Counted from the first letter of the stretch, positions 1 through 7,275 are shown. The stretch is 19,416 bases of DNA from Ruminococcus sp. AM22-13 (GCF_003471165.1 NZ_QRIL01000044.1:1-19416); one strand, 5' to 3'. Program-made: numbers and translations. The notes: a model not told the origin generated them from the letters alone.

Positions 1-168
1 TTTCTTTTCCATCATCTTGAGCTTACCCGGAAAGAATTCAGGGTCAGCGAAGTCATCAATCATATGCCAGCGTTTCACGTTGTTGCGGGCATAGCAATAT
101 GCACACCCCACTGTGCAGCCAATGACGATATTCATGTTCTGAATCTGATCTTTGATACAAATACTCAT
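1..168 (-). CDS. Radical SAM protein, N-terminal part (cut by window edge)
   Basis: The first 56 codons of a gene that runs off the left edge. A CxxxCxYC cluster, with cysteines at residues 18, 22 and 25 in GCTVGCAYCYA, is the [4Fe-4S]-binding signature of radical SAM enzymes, which cleave S-adenosylmethionine reductively. The ATG overlaps the stop of the upstream MarR gene by 4 bases (ATGA) and a GAGGAG sequence lies about 12 bases before it, so the two genes are probably translationally coupled. A MarR regulator directly before a radical SAM gene fits the 'radical SAM mobile pair' arrangement known from Clostridia, in which two radical SAM genes follow; this would be one of the pair. The second gene is outside the window. 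Substrate and product are unknown. Confidence 0.85.
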   Translation of the reverse strand, partial: MSICIKDQIQNMNIVIGCTVGCAYCYARNNVKRWHMIDDFADPEFFPGKLKMMEKK

Positions 169-602
169 GACTTCTGCCACTCCTCAAGATTCTTTCTGAT
201 GCGGTCGAGGCATTCCTCAAACCGGGTAATTTCTTCCTCTGAAAAACCTTTGTAATAAATACTGCCCATCTCATCAGATACAGAATCGTACTCGCCCTTT
301 AAGGCATGTGCTTTCTCAGTCAGAAACAGGAGTGTTTTCCTTTTGTCCGTTTCAGACTGAACACGGCTTATCAGCCCTTGATTTTCCATTCTTTCCAGCA
401 TCGTAGTAAGAGATGTTATCGCTAATCCGCATTTAGTCGAGAGTGACCTGATTGAAATACCATCCTTCTGCCACAGCACATAAAGAATACGCCCCTGGAC
501 TCCATTAAACGCATCAATATTCTTTTCACTGAGAATCTTCTCGAAAATCCGGTCTCCAAGCTGTTTTATTTTGGTAACAAGAAATCCTCCATTCATTTCC
601 AT
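165..602 (-). CDS. MarR-family transcriptional regulator (radical SAM mobile pair type)
   Basis: A 145-residue protein, normal for MarR regulators, which dimerise and bind palindromic DNA through a winged helix. The HTH is around residues 48-75 (ISIRSLSTKCGLAITSLTTM), followed by the wing (RVQSETDKRKTLLFLT, residues 79-94), with dimerisation helices at both ends. The ATG at 602 has AGGAG 7 bases upstream. The promoter region holds two copies of CTATATAG in a long inverted repeat, one between the -35 and -10 boxes, so autorepression is likely. The stop overlaps the start of the radical SAM gene. The family is clear; assignment to the mobile-pair system rests on the neighbour and on general resemblance. 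Confidence 0.88.
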   Translation of the reverse strand: MEMNGGFLVTKIKQLGDRIFEKILSEKNIDAFNGVQGRILYVLWQKDGISIRSLSTKCGLAITSLTTMLERMENQGLISRVQSETDKRKTLLFLTEKAHALKGEYDSVSDEMGSIYYKGFSEEEITRFEECLDRIRKNLEEWQKS

Positions 603-605
603 ACA

Positions 606-653
606 AAAGCTCCTATATAGTAGTTTATTAAAAACATACTATATAGGAGCTTT
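606..653. promoter_or_regulatory. MarR operator: 17-bp perfect inverted repeat
   Basis: AAAGCTCCTATATAGTA (606-622) and its exact reverse complement (637-653) are separated by 14 bases. Each arm contains the palindrome CTATATAG (613-620 and 639-646), with centres 26 bp apart. One palindrome sits between the promoter boxes and the other overlaps the region just before the ribosome binding site. This is what an autoregulated MarR promoter should look like; binding itself is inferred. Confidence 0.7.
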
Positions 654-661
654 ATTGTCAA
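633..661 (-). promoter_or_regulatory. Promoter of the MarR / radical SAM operon
   Basis: On the minus strand a perfect -35 TTGACA (656-661) is followed by 17 bases and the -10 TATGTT (633-638). Transcription would begin about 25 bases before the MarR ATG. The right-hand CTATATAG palindrome lies inside the spacer. Confidence 0.7.
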
Positions 662-683
662 CAGTTTATATGTCTTAATAAGT

Positions 684-719
684 AAATTCCGTTTTTTTCA
701 ATTCTCAAAACTGGAATTT
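684..719. terminator. Possible hairpin downstream of the XRE gene
   Basis: AAATTCC (684-690) pairs with GGAATTT (713-719), and inner GTTTT/AAAAC bases extend the stem. It lies just after the stop of the disrupted XRE gene and before the MarR promoter, where a terminator would be expected. There is no clear T-run after the stem, so the call is weak. Confidence 0.3.
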
Positions 720-734
720 GTATGGCTCAACTCC

Positions 735-1242
735 TTATCGACCGGCCATAGCTCGTTTATAAAGTAGACCTCCTTTTATAAGTAACAACAGAAAAGCCAC
801 TGTTACTGCATATGGTTCTCTCGCAATCTCCAGATACAAAACAGTAATAATACTAAGCCCTACAGACAAAAAAGTAATCACCTTTTTTCCCTTTTCAAAT
901 TTGAAATTGACCATTAAAATATTCACAATTCCAATAATCGTTAATGCGATAAAAAGACCCCAGTATGTCATACGAATCCAAATTTCATTATCTACATACT
1001 CAATAAGACTTACTGAATAGATATATCCATCAACCGGTTTGGAATACAATGGAAGAAAAATAAGCATCAAAGAGAGCAAATCGGTAAATCCAAATAACAA
1101 GTCACATAGACCATTGAGATTTGACTTGTTTTCTTTTTCAGAAATCAAAACCAACTGATCTCCGGATAACAGCTCATCAATGGACACAGAGAAATATCTG
1201 GATATTTCCTTTAATGAATCTATGCTCGGATATCCTCTTCCG
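735..1242 (-). pseudogene. XRE-family membrane regulator, C-terminal part, split by the element
   Basis: The main part of a gene whose beginning is at 17974-18083, on the other side of the element. Reading in frame from the junction gives GRGYPSIDSLKEISRYFSVS, the end of an XRE HTH domain, then a linker and four hydrophobic segments (for example LLSLMLIFLPLY and GLFIALTIIGIVNILMV), ending with a short basic tail. This HTH-plus-membrane architecture is common in Clostridia, but the signal sensed is not known. An in-frame TAA inside element DNA (1254-1256) prevents translation from the element side. A GTG at 1187 could start a 150-residue membrane-only fragment, but no good ribosome binding site precedes it. 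The DNA-binding half is disconnected, so function is presumed lost while the element is integrated. Confidence 0.85.
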
Positions 1243-1249
1243 TTCTCCC
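1239..1249. other. attL: left junction of the integrated element
   Basis: The sequence TCCGTTCTCCC shares TCCG and TCCC, in the same 7-base register, with TCCGGATTCCC at 17970-17980. Crossover in either 4-base block restores the XRE reading frame. The centre of symmetry of the flanking arms favours TCCG. Confidence 0.75.
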
Positions 1250-1262
1250 TTAATTAAAGATA
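1246..1262 (+). repeat. Left-end inverted arm of the attachment site
   Basis: TCCCTTAATTAAAGATA matches the minus-strand sequence TCCCATAGTTAAAGATA at 17950-17966 at 15 of 17 positions. In the excised circle the two arms face each other across 10 bases, as expected of recombinase half-sites in attP. Confidence 0.6.
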
Positions 1263-1283
1263 TTGTTGGGTAAAAAAGAAAGG

Positions 1284-2906
1284 TCAGTCGATTTTGCCGA
1301 TGAAGCGGTAGTAGATTTCTACTTCCTGTTCACGGCTTCCGTCCTCGCCCTTGACAGCTTCGTGGACGGTTATTTTTTCAATTAGAGTGTTCAGAAGTTC
1401 GGCGGTCAGCTCCACAGGGTTGACATACTGTTTCATTAGGGCAATCCACTTTTCAGCATCCGCTGCGGTCTGTACGGCGGCTTCCATCGTTTCGTGAAGC
1501 TGTCTTATTTTTGCTTCAAGCTCCTTTTGCTCGTTCTGGTACTTCTCGGACAGCATATTGAAGTTATACTCGGTTATGCGTCCGGCAGACCAGTCCTCAT
1601 ACATTTTAGCAAACAGCCCGTCAACCTCGGCTTTACGCTTCTCTGCCTTTTTCAGCTCCGCAGCCTGCTTTTTCTTTGCAGAGTTTCTTTCCCTGTCGCT
1701 GGCATTGAGCAGGCGTTTCAGTAGCTTGTCCTCGTCTTTCTGTGCCAGCATAGACCAGTATTGCAGTCTTGCAAGTACATAGGCATACAGTACATCATAG
1801 CGGATATAGTGCATGGAACACTGGCGTAATCCCTGTCCGTTTTTGCTGCAATGGTAGTACCCGTATGGGTTTTTGTTCTGCTTGTTTTCCCCATAGGCTA
1901 AAGACCATCCGCAGTCTGCACATTTTATCAATCCTGCGAAAATCTGTGTCGTACCGTTTCTGCGTTTCCTGCGTCTGCTTGCAATCAGCTCCTGAACTTT
2001 TTGGAACACTTCTTCGGAAATGATGGCTTCGTGGGTATTTTCCACACGATACCATTCTTCCTGCGGCTTCCGCACCTTTTTCTTGTTCTTGAATGAAATG
2101 TTGCTCTGCTTGTTGTGAACGCTGTGACCGATGTAGGTTTCCTCTTTCAAAATGCTCTTGACCTGTGCAATCGTCCACGCATAGGCTTTTTCTGCGGGCG
2201 CACCGGCGTAGATATTAGCGAAAGTCCCGTATCTTTCATAGTTCAGCCAGCCGGGGGTAGGTACTTTTTCTTCCACCAGAATCCGTGTAATGCTGGCGGC
2301 ACCCCTCCCGTGTACTGCAAGGTCAAAAATCTTCTCTACAATCCAGCGTGTTTCCGGGTCGATCAGAAGATGACCTTTTTTGTCTGGGTCTTTTACATAC
2401 CCCAGCGGTGCATAGGCTCCATAGTGTGCGCCATTGGCAAATCTTGTGCGCATGGCAGCCTTGACCTTTTTGCTGGTCTGTCGGGCATGCATTTCATTCA
2501 GGATGTTTAAGAATGGGGCAAGCTCGCTTTCTCCGTTGATGGTGTCCACATTGTCATTGATGGCAATGTAGCGTACTCCCTTGCTGGGGAAATAGATTTC
2601 CGTGTACTGACCGGTCAGGATATAGTTTCTTCCCAGACGGGATAAGTCCTTTGTGACAACGCAGTTGATTTTCCCGTCCTCGATGTCATCAATCATCCTT
2701 TGGAAACTTGGACGCTCGAAATTTGTCCCGCTCCATCCGTCGTCAATGTACTCGTCTACAACAGTCAGCCCATGCTCTGCGGCATACTGCCTAAGCATCA
2801 TGCGCTGGGTCTGGATACTGCCGCTTTCCCCCTGTAATTCATCGTCACGGCTCAATCTCAAATATAGTGCAGTGTTATAAATCGTTGTATTGTATGGTTG
2901 TTTCAC
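1284..2906 (-). CDS. Large serine recombinase (TnpX-like)
   Basis: A 540-residue recombinase that would cut and rejoin attP/attB during integration and attL/attR during excision. The resolvase domain is N-terminal, with catalytic Ser19 in YLRLSRDDE and the KDLSRLGRNY helix. A recombinase domain follows (GYVKDPDKKGHLLIDPETRWIV region). The C-terminal half has a zinc ribbon (CADCGW ... YHCSKNGQGLRQC) and a long Lys/Glu/Ala-rich coiled coil, the hallmarks of the large class. The GTG at 2906 is chosen because AGAAGGAGG lies just upstream and homology begins there; an ATG further upstream (2975) would put translation inside the promoter repeats. The gene reads toward the left element end. TnpX and TndX of clostridial elements are the best-known relatives. 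Confidence 0.95.
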   Translation of the reverse strand: MKQPYNTTIYNTALYLRLSRDDELQGESGSIQTQRMMLRQYAAEHGLTVVDEYIDDGWSGTNFERPSFQRMIDDIEDGKINCVVTKDLSRLGRNYILTGQYTEIYFPSKGVRYIAINDNVDTINGESELAPFLNILNEMHARQTSKKVKAAMRTRFANGAHYGAYAPLGYVKDPDKKGHLLIDPETRWIVEKIFDLAVHGRGAASITRILVEEKVPTPGWLNYERYGTFANIYAGAPAEKAYAWTIAQVKSILKEETYIGHSVHNKQSNISFKNKKKVRKPQEEWYRVENTHEAIISEEVFQKVQELIASRRRKRRNGTTQIFAGLIKCADCGWSLAYGENKQNKNPYGYYHCSKNGQGLRQCSMHYIRYDVLYAYVLARLQYWSMLAQKDEDKLLKRLLNASDRERNSAKKKQAAELKKAEKRKAEVDGLFAKMYEDWSAGRITEYNFNMLSEKYQNEQKELEAKIRQLHETMEAAVQTAADAEKWIALMKQYVNPVELTAELLNTLIEKITVHEAVKGEDGSREQEVEIYYRFIGKID

Positions 2907-2936
2907 GGTTAAAAATCCTCCTTCTAAAAGAAACAA

Positions 2937-2984
2937 CCCACGCTTATACAATACTCGCTGGTACAAGTATATCATAAGCGTGGG
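2937..2984. repeat. Inverted repeat CCCACGCTTAT / ATAAGCGTGGG at the recombinase promoter
   Basis: A perfect 11-bp inverted repeat (2937-2947 and 2974-2984) with a 26-bp spacer lies 30-78 bases upstream of the recombinase start. A minus-strand TATACT -10-like box falls inside the spacer. A longer version, AACCCACGCTTATAC (2935-2949), recurs exactly, inverted, near the right element end at 17918-17932. It is a likely binding site for an element regulator, the recombinase or the excisionase. Confidence 0.6.
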
Positions 2985-3013
2985 CTGATTGACAGTCGTT
3001 ATTCCGTATTTTT

Positions 3014-3199
3014 TCAGGAAGCGGCGGCAGCGTGCTGGATCACATCTTCCAGTAGGCTGTCAAGCGGCTTCCCATCCTGTGCGAAATGCTCCGATACCTT
3101 GATACGGACTTTCCCCATGACAAAATACTGGGTGCCGTCTTTTTCGGTAAGCAGGGTGCCGCTGTTTTCGTTGTTGCTCTCGTTTTTGTTTTTTGCCAT
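3014..3199 (-). CDS. tnpW: TnpW-like small transposon protein
   Basis: A 61-residue hydrophilic protein with an Asn/Glu-rich start, then GTQYFVMGKVRIKVSEHF, and an acidic end (DSLLEDVIQH). It matches the TnpW family first named in the clostridial element Tn4451 and found next to TnpX-type recombinases; its role is not established. GGAGGT precedes the ATG by 8 bases. It lies between the recombinase and the iteron region and could be transcribed with either side. The family name comes from recall of the conserved core and from position. Confidence 0.8.
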   Translation of the reverse strand: MAKNKNESNNENSGTLLTEKDGTQYFVMGKVRIKVSEHFAQDGKPLDSLLEDVIQHAAAAS

Positions 3200-3274
3200 A
3201 GGCAGTTACCTCCATAAATGAAATATGCCCGACAAGGGAATGTCAGGCAGGTGTACAGCCGCAGACTGTCTCCG

Positions 3275-3551
3275 TGTCAACCAAACCGTGTCAACCGGCA
3301 GAAAAGACTTTGAAAACAATCCATAGGCACTCTATTATTACTTTTTACTTTTTCTTTGATTTCTTGGTTGACATGGTTGACAAAGGAGAGAAATGCCCCA
3401 AATATCAGGCTTTTCTCCGTCAACTGGCTGTCAACCAAAGCGTCAACCAAACTGTCAACCGGTGGCTTTTCAGAATGGCAGTTCCATTTGCCAGGCTTCT
3501 TCTTCCGTGATTTCCTGAAAACCGTCCCCCTCCGGCGGGTCTTGGTTGACA
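3275..3551. repeat. TGTCAACC iteron cluster: candidate replication origin
   Basis: Nine copies of TGTCAACC or its complement, some with one mismatch, occur at 3275, 3289, 3366 (complement), 3375 (complement), 3418, 3429, 3441, 3453 and 3544 (complement; inside vapE). The direct copies at 3418-3460 are 11-12 bases apart, about one helical turn. Between the 3289 and 3366 copies lies a strongly AT-rich stretch (about 3300-3362) that could serve as an unwinding element. The cluster is in the 270-bp gap after the helicase/primase genes. Origins of staphylococcal pathogenicity islands have a similar layout, with iterons flanking AT-rich DNA beside a primase-helicase gene. Origin function is inferred. 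Confidence 0.65.
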
Positions 3552-4867
3552 CGCTCCCAGCCTTTTTGAGAACCGTATTTCTTATACCGCTTCGGGCTTT
3601 TGTAGGCTGCCCAGCCCTGTATGATGCCGCCCGCAATGCCGGTATTCATAATCTCGCAGATTGCCCGTGTCTCCCAGTCTGCCGGGGAATTTAAGTTCCC
3701 CAGCGCTTCCTCATAAAGCTGCTTGGAGCATACCCTGTCACCGGTGTAGTCCTCCAAATAGGCGTAGATCATGCCAGCCTGTGTGTCCTCCTGCATGAAG
3801 TCCTGCTGATGGGCGTTCAGGTATCGGTTCATTTCTATGCTGAATGACAGCTTATACTTCCCACTGCGGTACACCGTCATGGCTTCCGCCCACATCTGTT
3901 CGATATACGCCCTCGCCGCCGCTTCATCGTCCAGTATGTGAACCTCCGCCCGTTCCGGGTACACCGTCACGGGGAGAAAGCGCCGGTTGCCGGTGCGGTC
4001 ACGGGGCAAAAAGTCCTGCCGGTTGGTCGTCCCTCCAAATACACATTGCCGCAGCCGGTCTGCCGGATGTGTCTCATACGGCACTTTGTAGGTTTCTTTC
4101 TGGCGGCTTAAGAATGACTTGATTTCCTCAATACTCTTGGCGTTGGCTGTGGCGATCATCTCCGACATCTCGATAATCCAATGCCCTTGAAGCTTGCGGT
4201 ACACATTTTCATCGTCCAGCTTCTTCAAATCGTCTGAAAACCATTCGTCCCTGCCTGCCAGCAGCCGGAAAAAGGTAGATTTCCCGGCTCCCTGACCACC
4301 AACCAGACAGAGCATGACCTCAAACTTGCTCCCCGGTCTGAATACCCGCCGGATGGCTCCCATCAGGAACAGTTTCAAGGCTTCATAAGTGTATTCGTCC
4401 GTATCGGCTCCCAGAAAGTGATGCAGGGCATAACGAATGCGCTCTGTGCCGTCCCATTGCAGGTTGTTCAGGTAATCCCTGACCGGATGGTAGCGGTTTT
4501 CATTGGCAACAATCTTGATGGCGCTCTGCACCTTTTTCTCGCTGATAAGCCCGTAATTTTCTTCCAGATACAAAAGCAGGTAGTTCATGTCCATGTCGGT
4601 CAGCGTGGTACTGGTGCGCTCCCAGCCCAGCGGCTTCACAATGTCAATCTGCTCCGTCAAAAGGTTCAGACGCAGCGCCCCACGAAACAGCGGGTCACGC
4701 TGGAACACCGTCAGGCAGTTTCGGATGCTGTTCTTCACGCCGCCTTTCTGCGTCCCCTCTAACGTCTCCCGGATTTCTTCCGGTGTCTGCGCCGGTTCCA
4801 TTGTGTCCATCGTCCTTTTGACCGCTTCCTGCGTTTCCGGCGGCAAGCTCTGAAATTCGCTGTTCAA
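3470..4867 (-). CDS. VapE-family P-loop ATPase, probable replication helicase
   Basis: A 465-residue protein of the virulence-associated E family, found in phage satellites and integrative elements as a replicative ATPase/helicase. Walker A is GGQGAGKST (residues 190-198), a Walker B-like strand is HWIIEMSE (229-236), and GGTTNRQDFLPRDRTGNRRF (278-297) holds the sensor/arginine region. The residues before 180 include the YHPVRDYLNNLQWDG segment typical of the family. The start is TTG at 4867, supported by AAAGGAGGTG about 9 bases upstream; this signal lies inside the primase gene, which overlaps by 173 bases in another frame. The last codons approach the iteron cluster, fitting a protein that acts on its own origin. 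Confidence 0.9.
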   Translation of the reverse strand: MNSEFQSLPPETQEAVKRTMDTMEPAQTPEEIRETLEGTQKGGVKNSIRNCLTVFQRDPLFRGALRLNLLTEQIDIVKPLGWERTSTTLTDMDMNYLLLYLEENYGLISEKKVQSAIKIVANENRYHPVRDYLNNLQWDGTERIRYALHHFLGADTDEYTYEALKLFLMGAIRRVFRPGSKFEVMLCLVGGQGAGKSTFFRLLAGRDEWFSDDLKKLDDENVYRKLQGHWIIEMSEMIATANAKSIEEIKSFLSRQKETYKVPYETHPADRLRQCVFGGTTNRQDFLPRDRTGNRRFLPVTVYPERAEVHILDDEAAARAYIEQMWAEAMTVYRSGKYKLSFSIEMNRYLNAHQQDFMQEDTQAGMIYAYLEDYTGDRVCSKQLYEEALGNLNSPADWETRAICEIMNTGIAGGIIQGWAAYKSPKRYKKYGSQKGWERVNQDPPEGDGFQEITEEEAWQMELPF

Positions 4868-5435
4868 GCCGCAGCACCTCCTTTCCCTGTGCGGCGATCA
4901 ATGCCGCTTTTTCTTCTATTTCTCCGTATAACAAAATATCCAAAAGGTATTCTGTGTAGCTTATCCTCTGCAACGCTTCCACAAAAAGAGGATGCCAGAT
5001 GGCATCCTGCGGCTGTGGGGCGTATGCTGTTTTCCAATGCTCCAGCAGGCGCTGATAATCGCATAGCACCCGGAAACAATACCGTTCCGTTTCCTGAAAT
5101 CTCTGCTCCGCTGATTTTTGCCGGGGCTGTGACCTGTTGTGACGCTTCCTATCTGGCGGCGCATTGCCGGATTTCTCATAGGAAACGCCGAAGTCCTCCG
5201 CAAGCCTGACCGCAGCTTCCCGTTTCCCCAATCCATGCAGCAAAGCGGCAAAGTCGATCACATCCCCGGAAGCCCCGCAGCCGAAGCAGTAAAAGCGGCT
5301 GTCCACTTTCATGCTGGGCGTGCGGTCATTGTGGAATGGACAGCAGACCATGCCGTTTCTCCCCACCCGGATTCCATAGAATGAAGCAACCTGCCGTGTG
5401 GTAACAGACTGTTTCACCGCTTCAAATACATTCAA
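4695..5435 (-). CDS. CHC2 zinc-finger DNA primase-like protein
   Basis: A 246-residue protein whose N-terminus has the CHC2 zinc finger of DnaG-type primases: C32-P-F-H35 and C50-F-G-C53, followed by GDVIDFAALLHG. No TOPRIM catalytic domain is present, so on its own it is a primase-recognition module that presumably works with the VapE protein. The remainder is helical with Arg/Gln/Glu-rich stretches. The start is TTG at 5435, after GGAGG with a 6-base gap. It overlaps vapE by 173 bases, and the overlapping tail is low-complexity and charged. It is 47 bases downstream of the relaxase stop, across a hairpin. Confidence 0.85.
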   Translation of the reverse strand: MNVFEAVKQSVTTRQVASFYGIRVGRNGMVCCPFHNDRTPSMKVDSRFYCFGCGASGDVIDFAALLHGLGKREAAVRLAEDFGVSYEKSGNAPPDRKRHNRSQPRQKSAEQRFQETERYCFRVLCDYQRLLEHWKTAYAPQPQDAIWHPLFVEALQRISYTEYLLDILLYGEIEEKAALIAAQGKEVLRLEQRISELAAGNAGSGQKDDGHNGTGADTGRNPGDVRGDAERRREEQHPKLPDGVPA

Positions 5436-5448
5436 ATGCTCCCTCCGT

Positions 5449-5478
5449 AAAAATACCGGTAGCGGTAAAGCTGCCGGT
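5449..5478 (-). terminator. Hairpin between relaxase and primase (terminator or attenuator)
   Basis: On the minus strand ACCGGCAGC (5470-5478) pairs with GCTACCGGT (5455-5463), with one C-A mismatch and a 6-base loop, followed by ATTTTTA. It begins 5 bases after the relaxase stop. It may lower transcription from the mobilization genes into the replication genes; the primase still has its own strong ribosome binding site. Confidence 0.5.
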
Positions 5479-5482
5479 TATA

Positions 5483-6955
5483 TCATAGCTCCATCTCATG
5501 TTTCTTTCTCTGTACTTCCTGTGGCTGCTCCCTCCGGCGCAGTGCGGTATCTACGGCGTTCTGCACCTGCCGCAGCCGTATGACTTCCTCCCGGAGTGGC
5601 TTGTGCTGCGGAGACAGTTCGGCATACTCTGTTTTTAACTGTGCGTATTCCTGTTTCCATGCTTTCAGGGCAATGGGTTTTCCGTCCAGTTTTTCTTTCA
5701 GAATACGGCGGGCGGCATAAAACAGCCGTAACTCCGCATCGTGGGATGTTTCAAATTTCTCCCTCTGTTTCTTAAACTTGATATTGTTCAATTCCGTATG
5801 GACAGGTTTTAGCCGCTGGTAATTCTCGCCCTCCCGTATCAATTCCTGCAATTCCTTTATCCTGGCAGATTTCTTTTTCATGGAGCCGCTTAATGCTTCA
5901 AATTCTTCACTGACAGAGGAAAGACGCTCCTGCAAATCCTCTAATGTGAGCAGCTTGTTTTCCGTCAGATAATTGACGGCTTCGGCAAACTGCTTTAAGT
6001 TTCCGGTTCTGGCTTTATTGCTCCATGCCCCTGCGTTGCGCTGGTTGTAATAAGCGATCAGCAGGTCGGCAAGGTTCGGTGTCTGTGGTTTGGAAAGTTC
6101 TTCTTTTACCTCTGCCATCCAGACAAACAGGGCTTTGATCTTCTTCCTCACATCCTGCATGAGCCGGTTGGTGGCTTTAATCCAGCGGTTCAGTTCCCCT
6201 TTCTCGGTGCGGATGCCCTTTGCTTCCATCTGCCGGACATTAGCTCCCTCGTGGACAGTAGGTATCAGGTCAAGCCCCTGCCGCACATAGGAACGGTGGT
6301 CGATACGCACATCCAGTCCTTTTTCCTCAAATTTTGTATTAACGGCAGCCGCCCACTGCTCCCGCCAGTGTTCCAGTGTTTCCGGCTCGTGCCAGTCTGT
6401 TGTGTGGACAGCATTAAACATATAATCGCCATTTTTATCCCGGATTCGGTTTCCATCTTCATCAAGAAGATATTCCCGCCGCTGTTTTTGTCCCCATGTG
6501 CCATCCGGGTTCAAAGGGCGCATTGTTGTCATCACATGGAAATGCGGGTTTGGGATACCGCCGTCCTCTTTCTCCGGACTGTGAAAAGCAAGATCGGCAA
6601 TCATGCCTTTTGCCACAAACTGCTCCTGCACGAACTTCCTCGCCAGCTCCATGTTTTCTTCCAGCGTCAATTCATTCTGCATGGCAATATCAAAGGAATA
6701 GGCAAGCTGTGCTTTTGGATGTTTCTCGCAGTTCTCCACAGCATTCCAGAGGGTCGCCCGGTCAAGATATATTTCCGGCGCATGGGGTGGCAGCATGATT
6801 TCCGAAGCGATCACGCCGCCCTTTTTGGTGTAATCGCTGACTTCTCCATAGTAGCTACTGTAAAGACGCTCCCCGGCTCGGTAGGCTGCGCTGGCAATGG
6901 CGCTCTGACCGGCGCTGCGCTTTATCTGTGCGATTGAAAAATGATAAAGTGTTAT
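5483..6955 (-). CDS. MOBQ-family relaxase (MobA/MobL type), apparent ATA start
   Basis: A relaxase would nick oriT and pilot the single strand during mobilization. From 6955 the 490-residue product begins ITLYHFSIAQIKRSAG and contains SAIASAAYRAGE, the N-terminal MobA/MobL motif; Tyr25 matches the position of the catalytic tyrosine in MobA of R1162. The metal-binding HxH is in IPNPHFHVM (His138 and His140), with His125 upstream. The C-terminal part is long, helical and charged. The codon where homologs would have ATG is ATA (6953-6955), and a TGA stop lies two codons upstream of it in frame. The first conventional start, GTG at 6814, would remove Tyr25 and the whole first motif. AAAGGCGG lies about 9 bases before the ATA, and the upstream gene's stop ends two bases before it. 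Confidence 0.85.
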   Translation of the reverse strand: MTLYHFSIAQIKRSAGQSAIASAAYRAGERLYSSYYGEVSDYTKKGGVIASEIMLPPHAPEIYLDRATLWNAVENCEKHPKAQLAYSFDIAMQNELTLEENMELARKFVQEQFVAKGMIADLAFHSPEKEDGGIPNPHFHVMTTMRPLNPDGTWGQKQRREYLLDEDGNRIRDKNGDYMFNAVHTTDWHEPETLEHWREQWAAAVNTKFEEKGLDVRIDHRSYVRQGLDLIPTVHEGANVRQMEAKGIRTEKGELNRWIKATNRLMQDVRKKIKALFVWMAEVKEELSKPQTPNLADLLIAYYNQRNAGAWSNKARTGNLKQFAEAVNYLTENKLLTLEDLQERLSSVSEEFEALSGSMKKKSARIKELQELIREGENYQRLKPVHTELNNIKFKKQREKFETSHDAELRLFYAARRILKEKLDGKPIALKAWKQEYAQLKTEYAELSPQHKPLREEVIRLRQVQNAVDTALRRREQPQEVQRKKHEMEL

Positions 6956-6957
6956 CC

Positions 6958-7275
6958 TTAGTCACCGCCTTTCTCCTGCCCGGAAATACAGGCGTGGTTC
7001 TCTGCGGCAGACCGGATGAAATGCTCCGCCTGCGGCAGATTCAAAATGCTTTCCATGAGGGAATAAAATTCCGTTTCGGTCAGCTCCTTTGTCTGTGGCG
7101 CAATGCTCTCAACGGCTGCCCCACGGGTAATCAACCGGTGCGTCCTCTGTTTTCGGGAACCACTTTCCAGATACGCCTGCCGGTTTTTCAAACGCTGCAT
7201 TTTCCGTTTTTCCCGTTCCAGCAGGACAGTGGTTTTTTCATATTCCTGTTTCAACTGTTCCAAAGATTTTTCCAT
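6958..7275 (-). CDS. DUF3847-like small coiled-coil protein
   Basis: A 105-residue protein starting MEKSLEQLKQEYEKT. The first half is a highly charged Lys/Glu/Arg/Gln coiled coil, then RQRTHRLITRGAAVESI-like sequence and a short helix (ETEFYSLMESIL). It resembles DUF3847 proteins, which regularly precede MobA/MobL relaxases in clostridial elements, so an accessory relaxosome role is likely but unproven. The ATG at 7275 has AAAGGATG upstream; an ATG further out (7314) has no good signal. Its stop is two bases from the relaxase start, so the two are translated together. Confidence 0.75.
   Translation of the reverse strand: MEKSLEQLKQEYEKTTVLLEREKRKMQRLKNRQAYLESGSRKQRTHRLITRGAAVESIAPQTKELTETEFYSLMESILNLPQAEHFIRSAAENHACISGQEKGGD

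Noticed and set aside
735..1187. The 150-codon membrane ORF as an independent gene
   Set aside because: Its frame continues upstream into an XRE HTH end up to the element junction, and the missing start is found across the element. The GTG has no ribosome binding site.
3418..3460. Short tandem repeats as a CRISPR array
   Set aside because: The repeats are 8 bases with 3-4 base gaps and occur in both orientations; there are no spacers of CRISPR size and no cas genes. Iterons fit better.
3277..3636. Minus-strand ORF of 119 codons across the iteron region
   Set aside because: It overlaps the end of vapE out of frame, is rich in Arg/Lys/Ser without any recognisable domain, and its sequence is explained by the repeats and the GC-rich antisense pattern.
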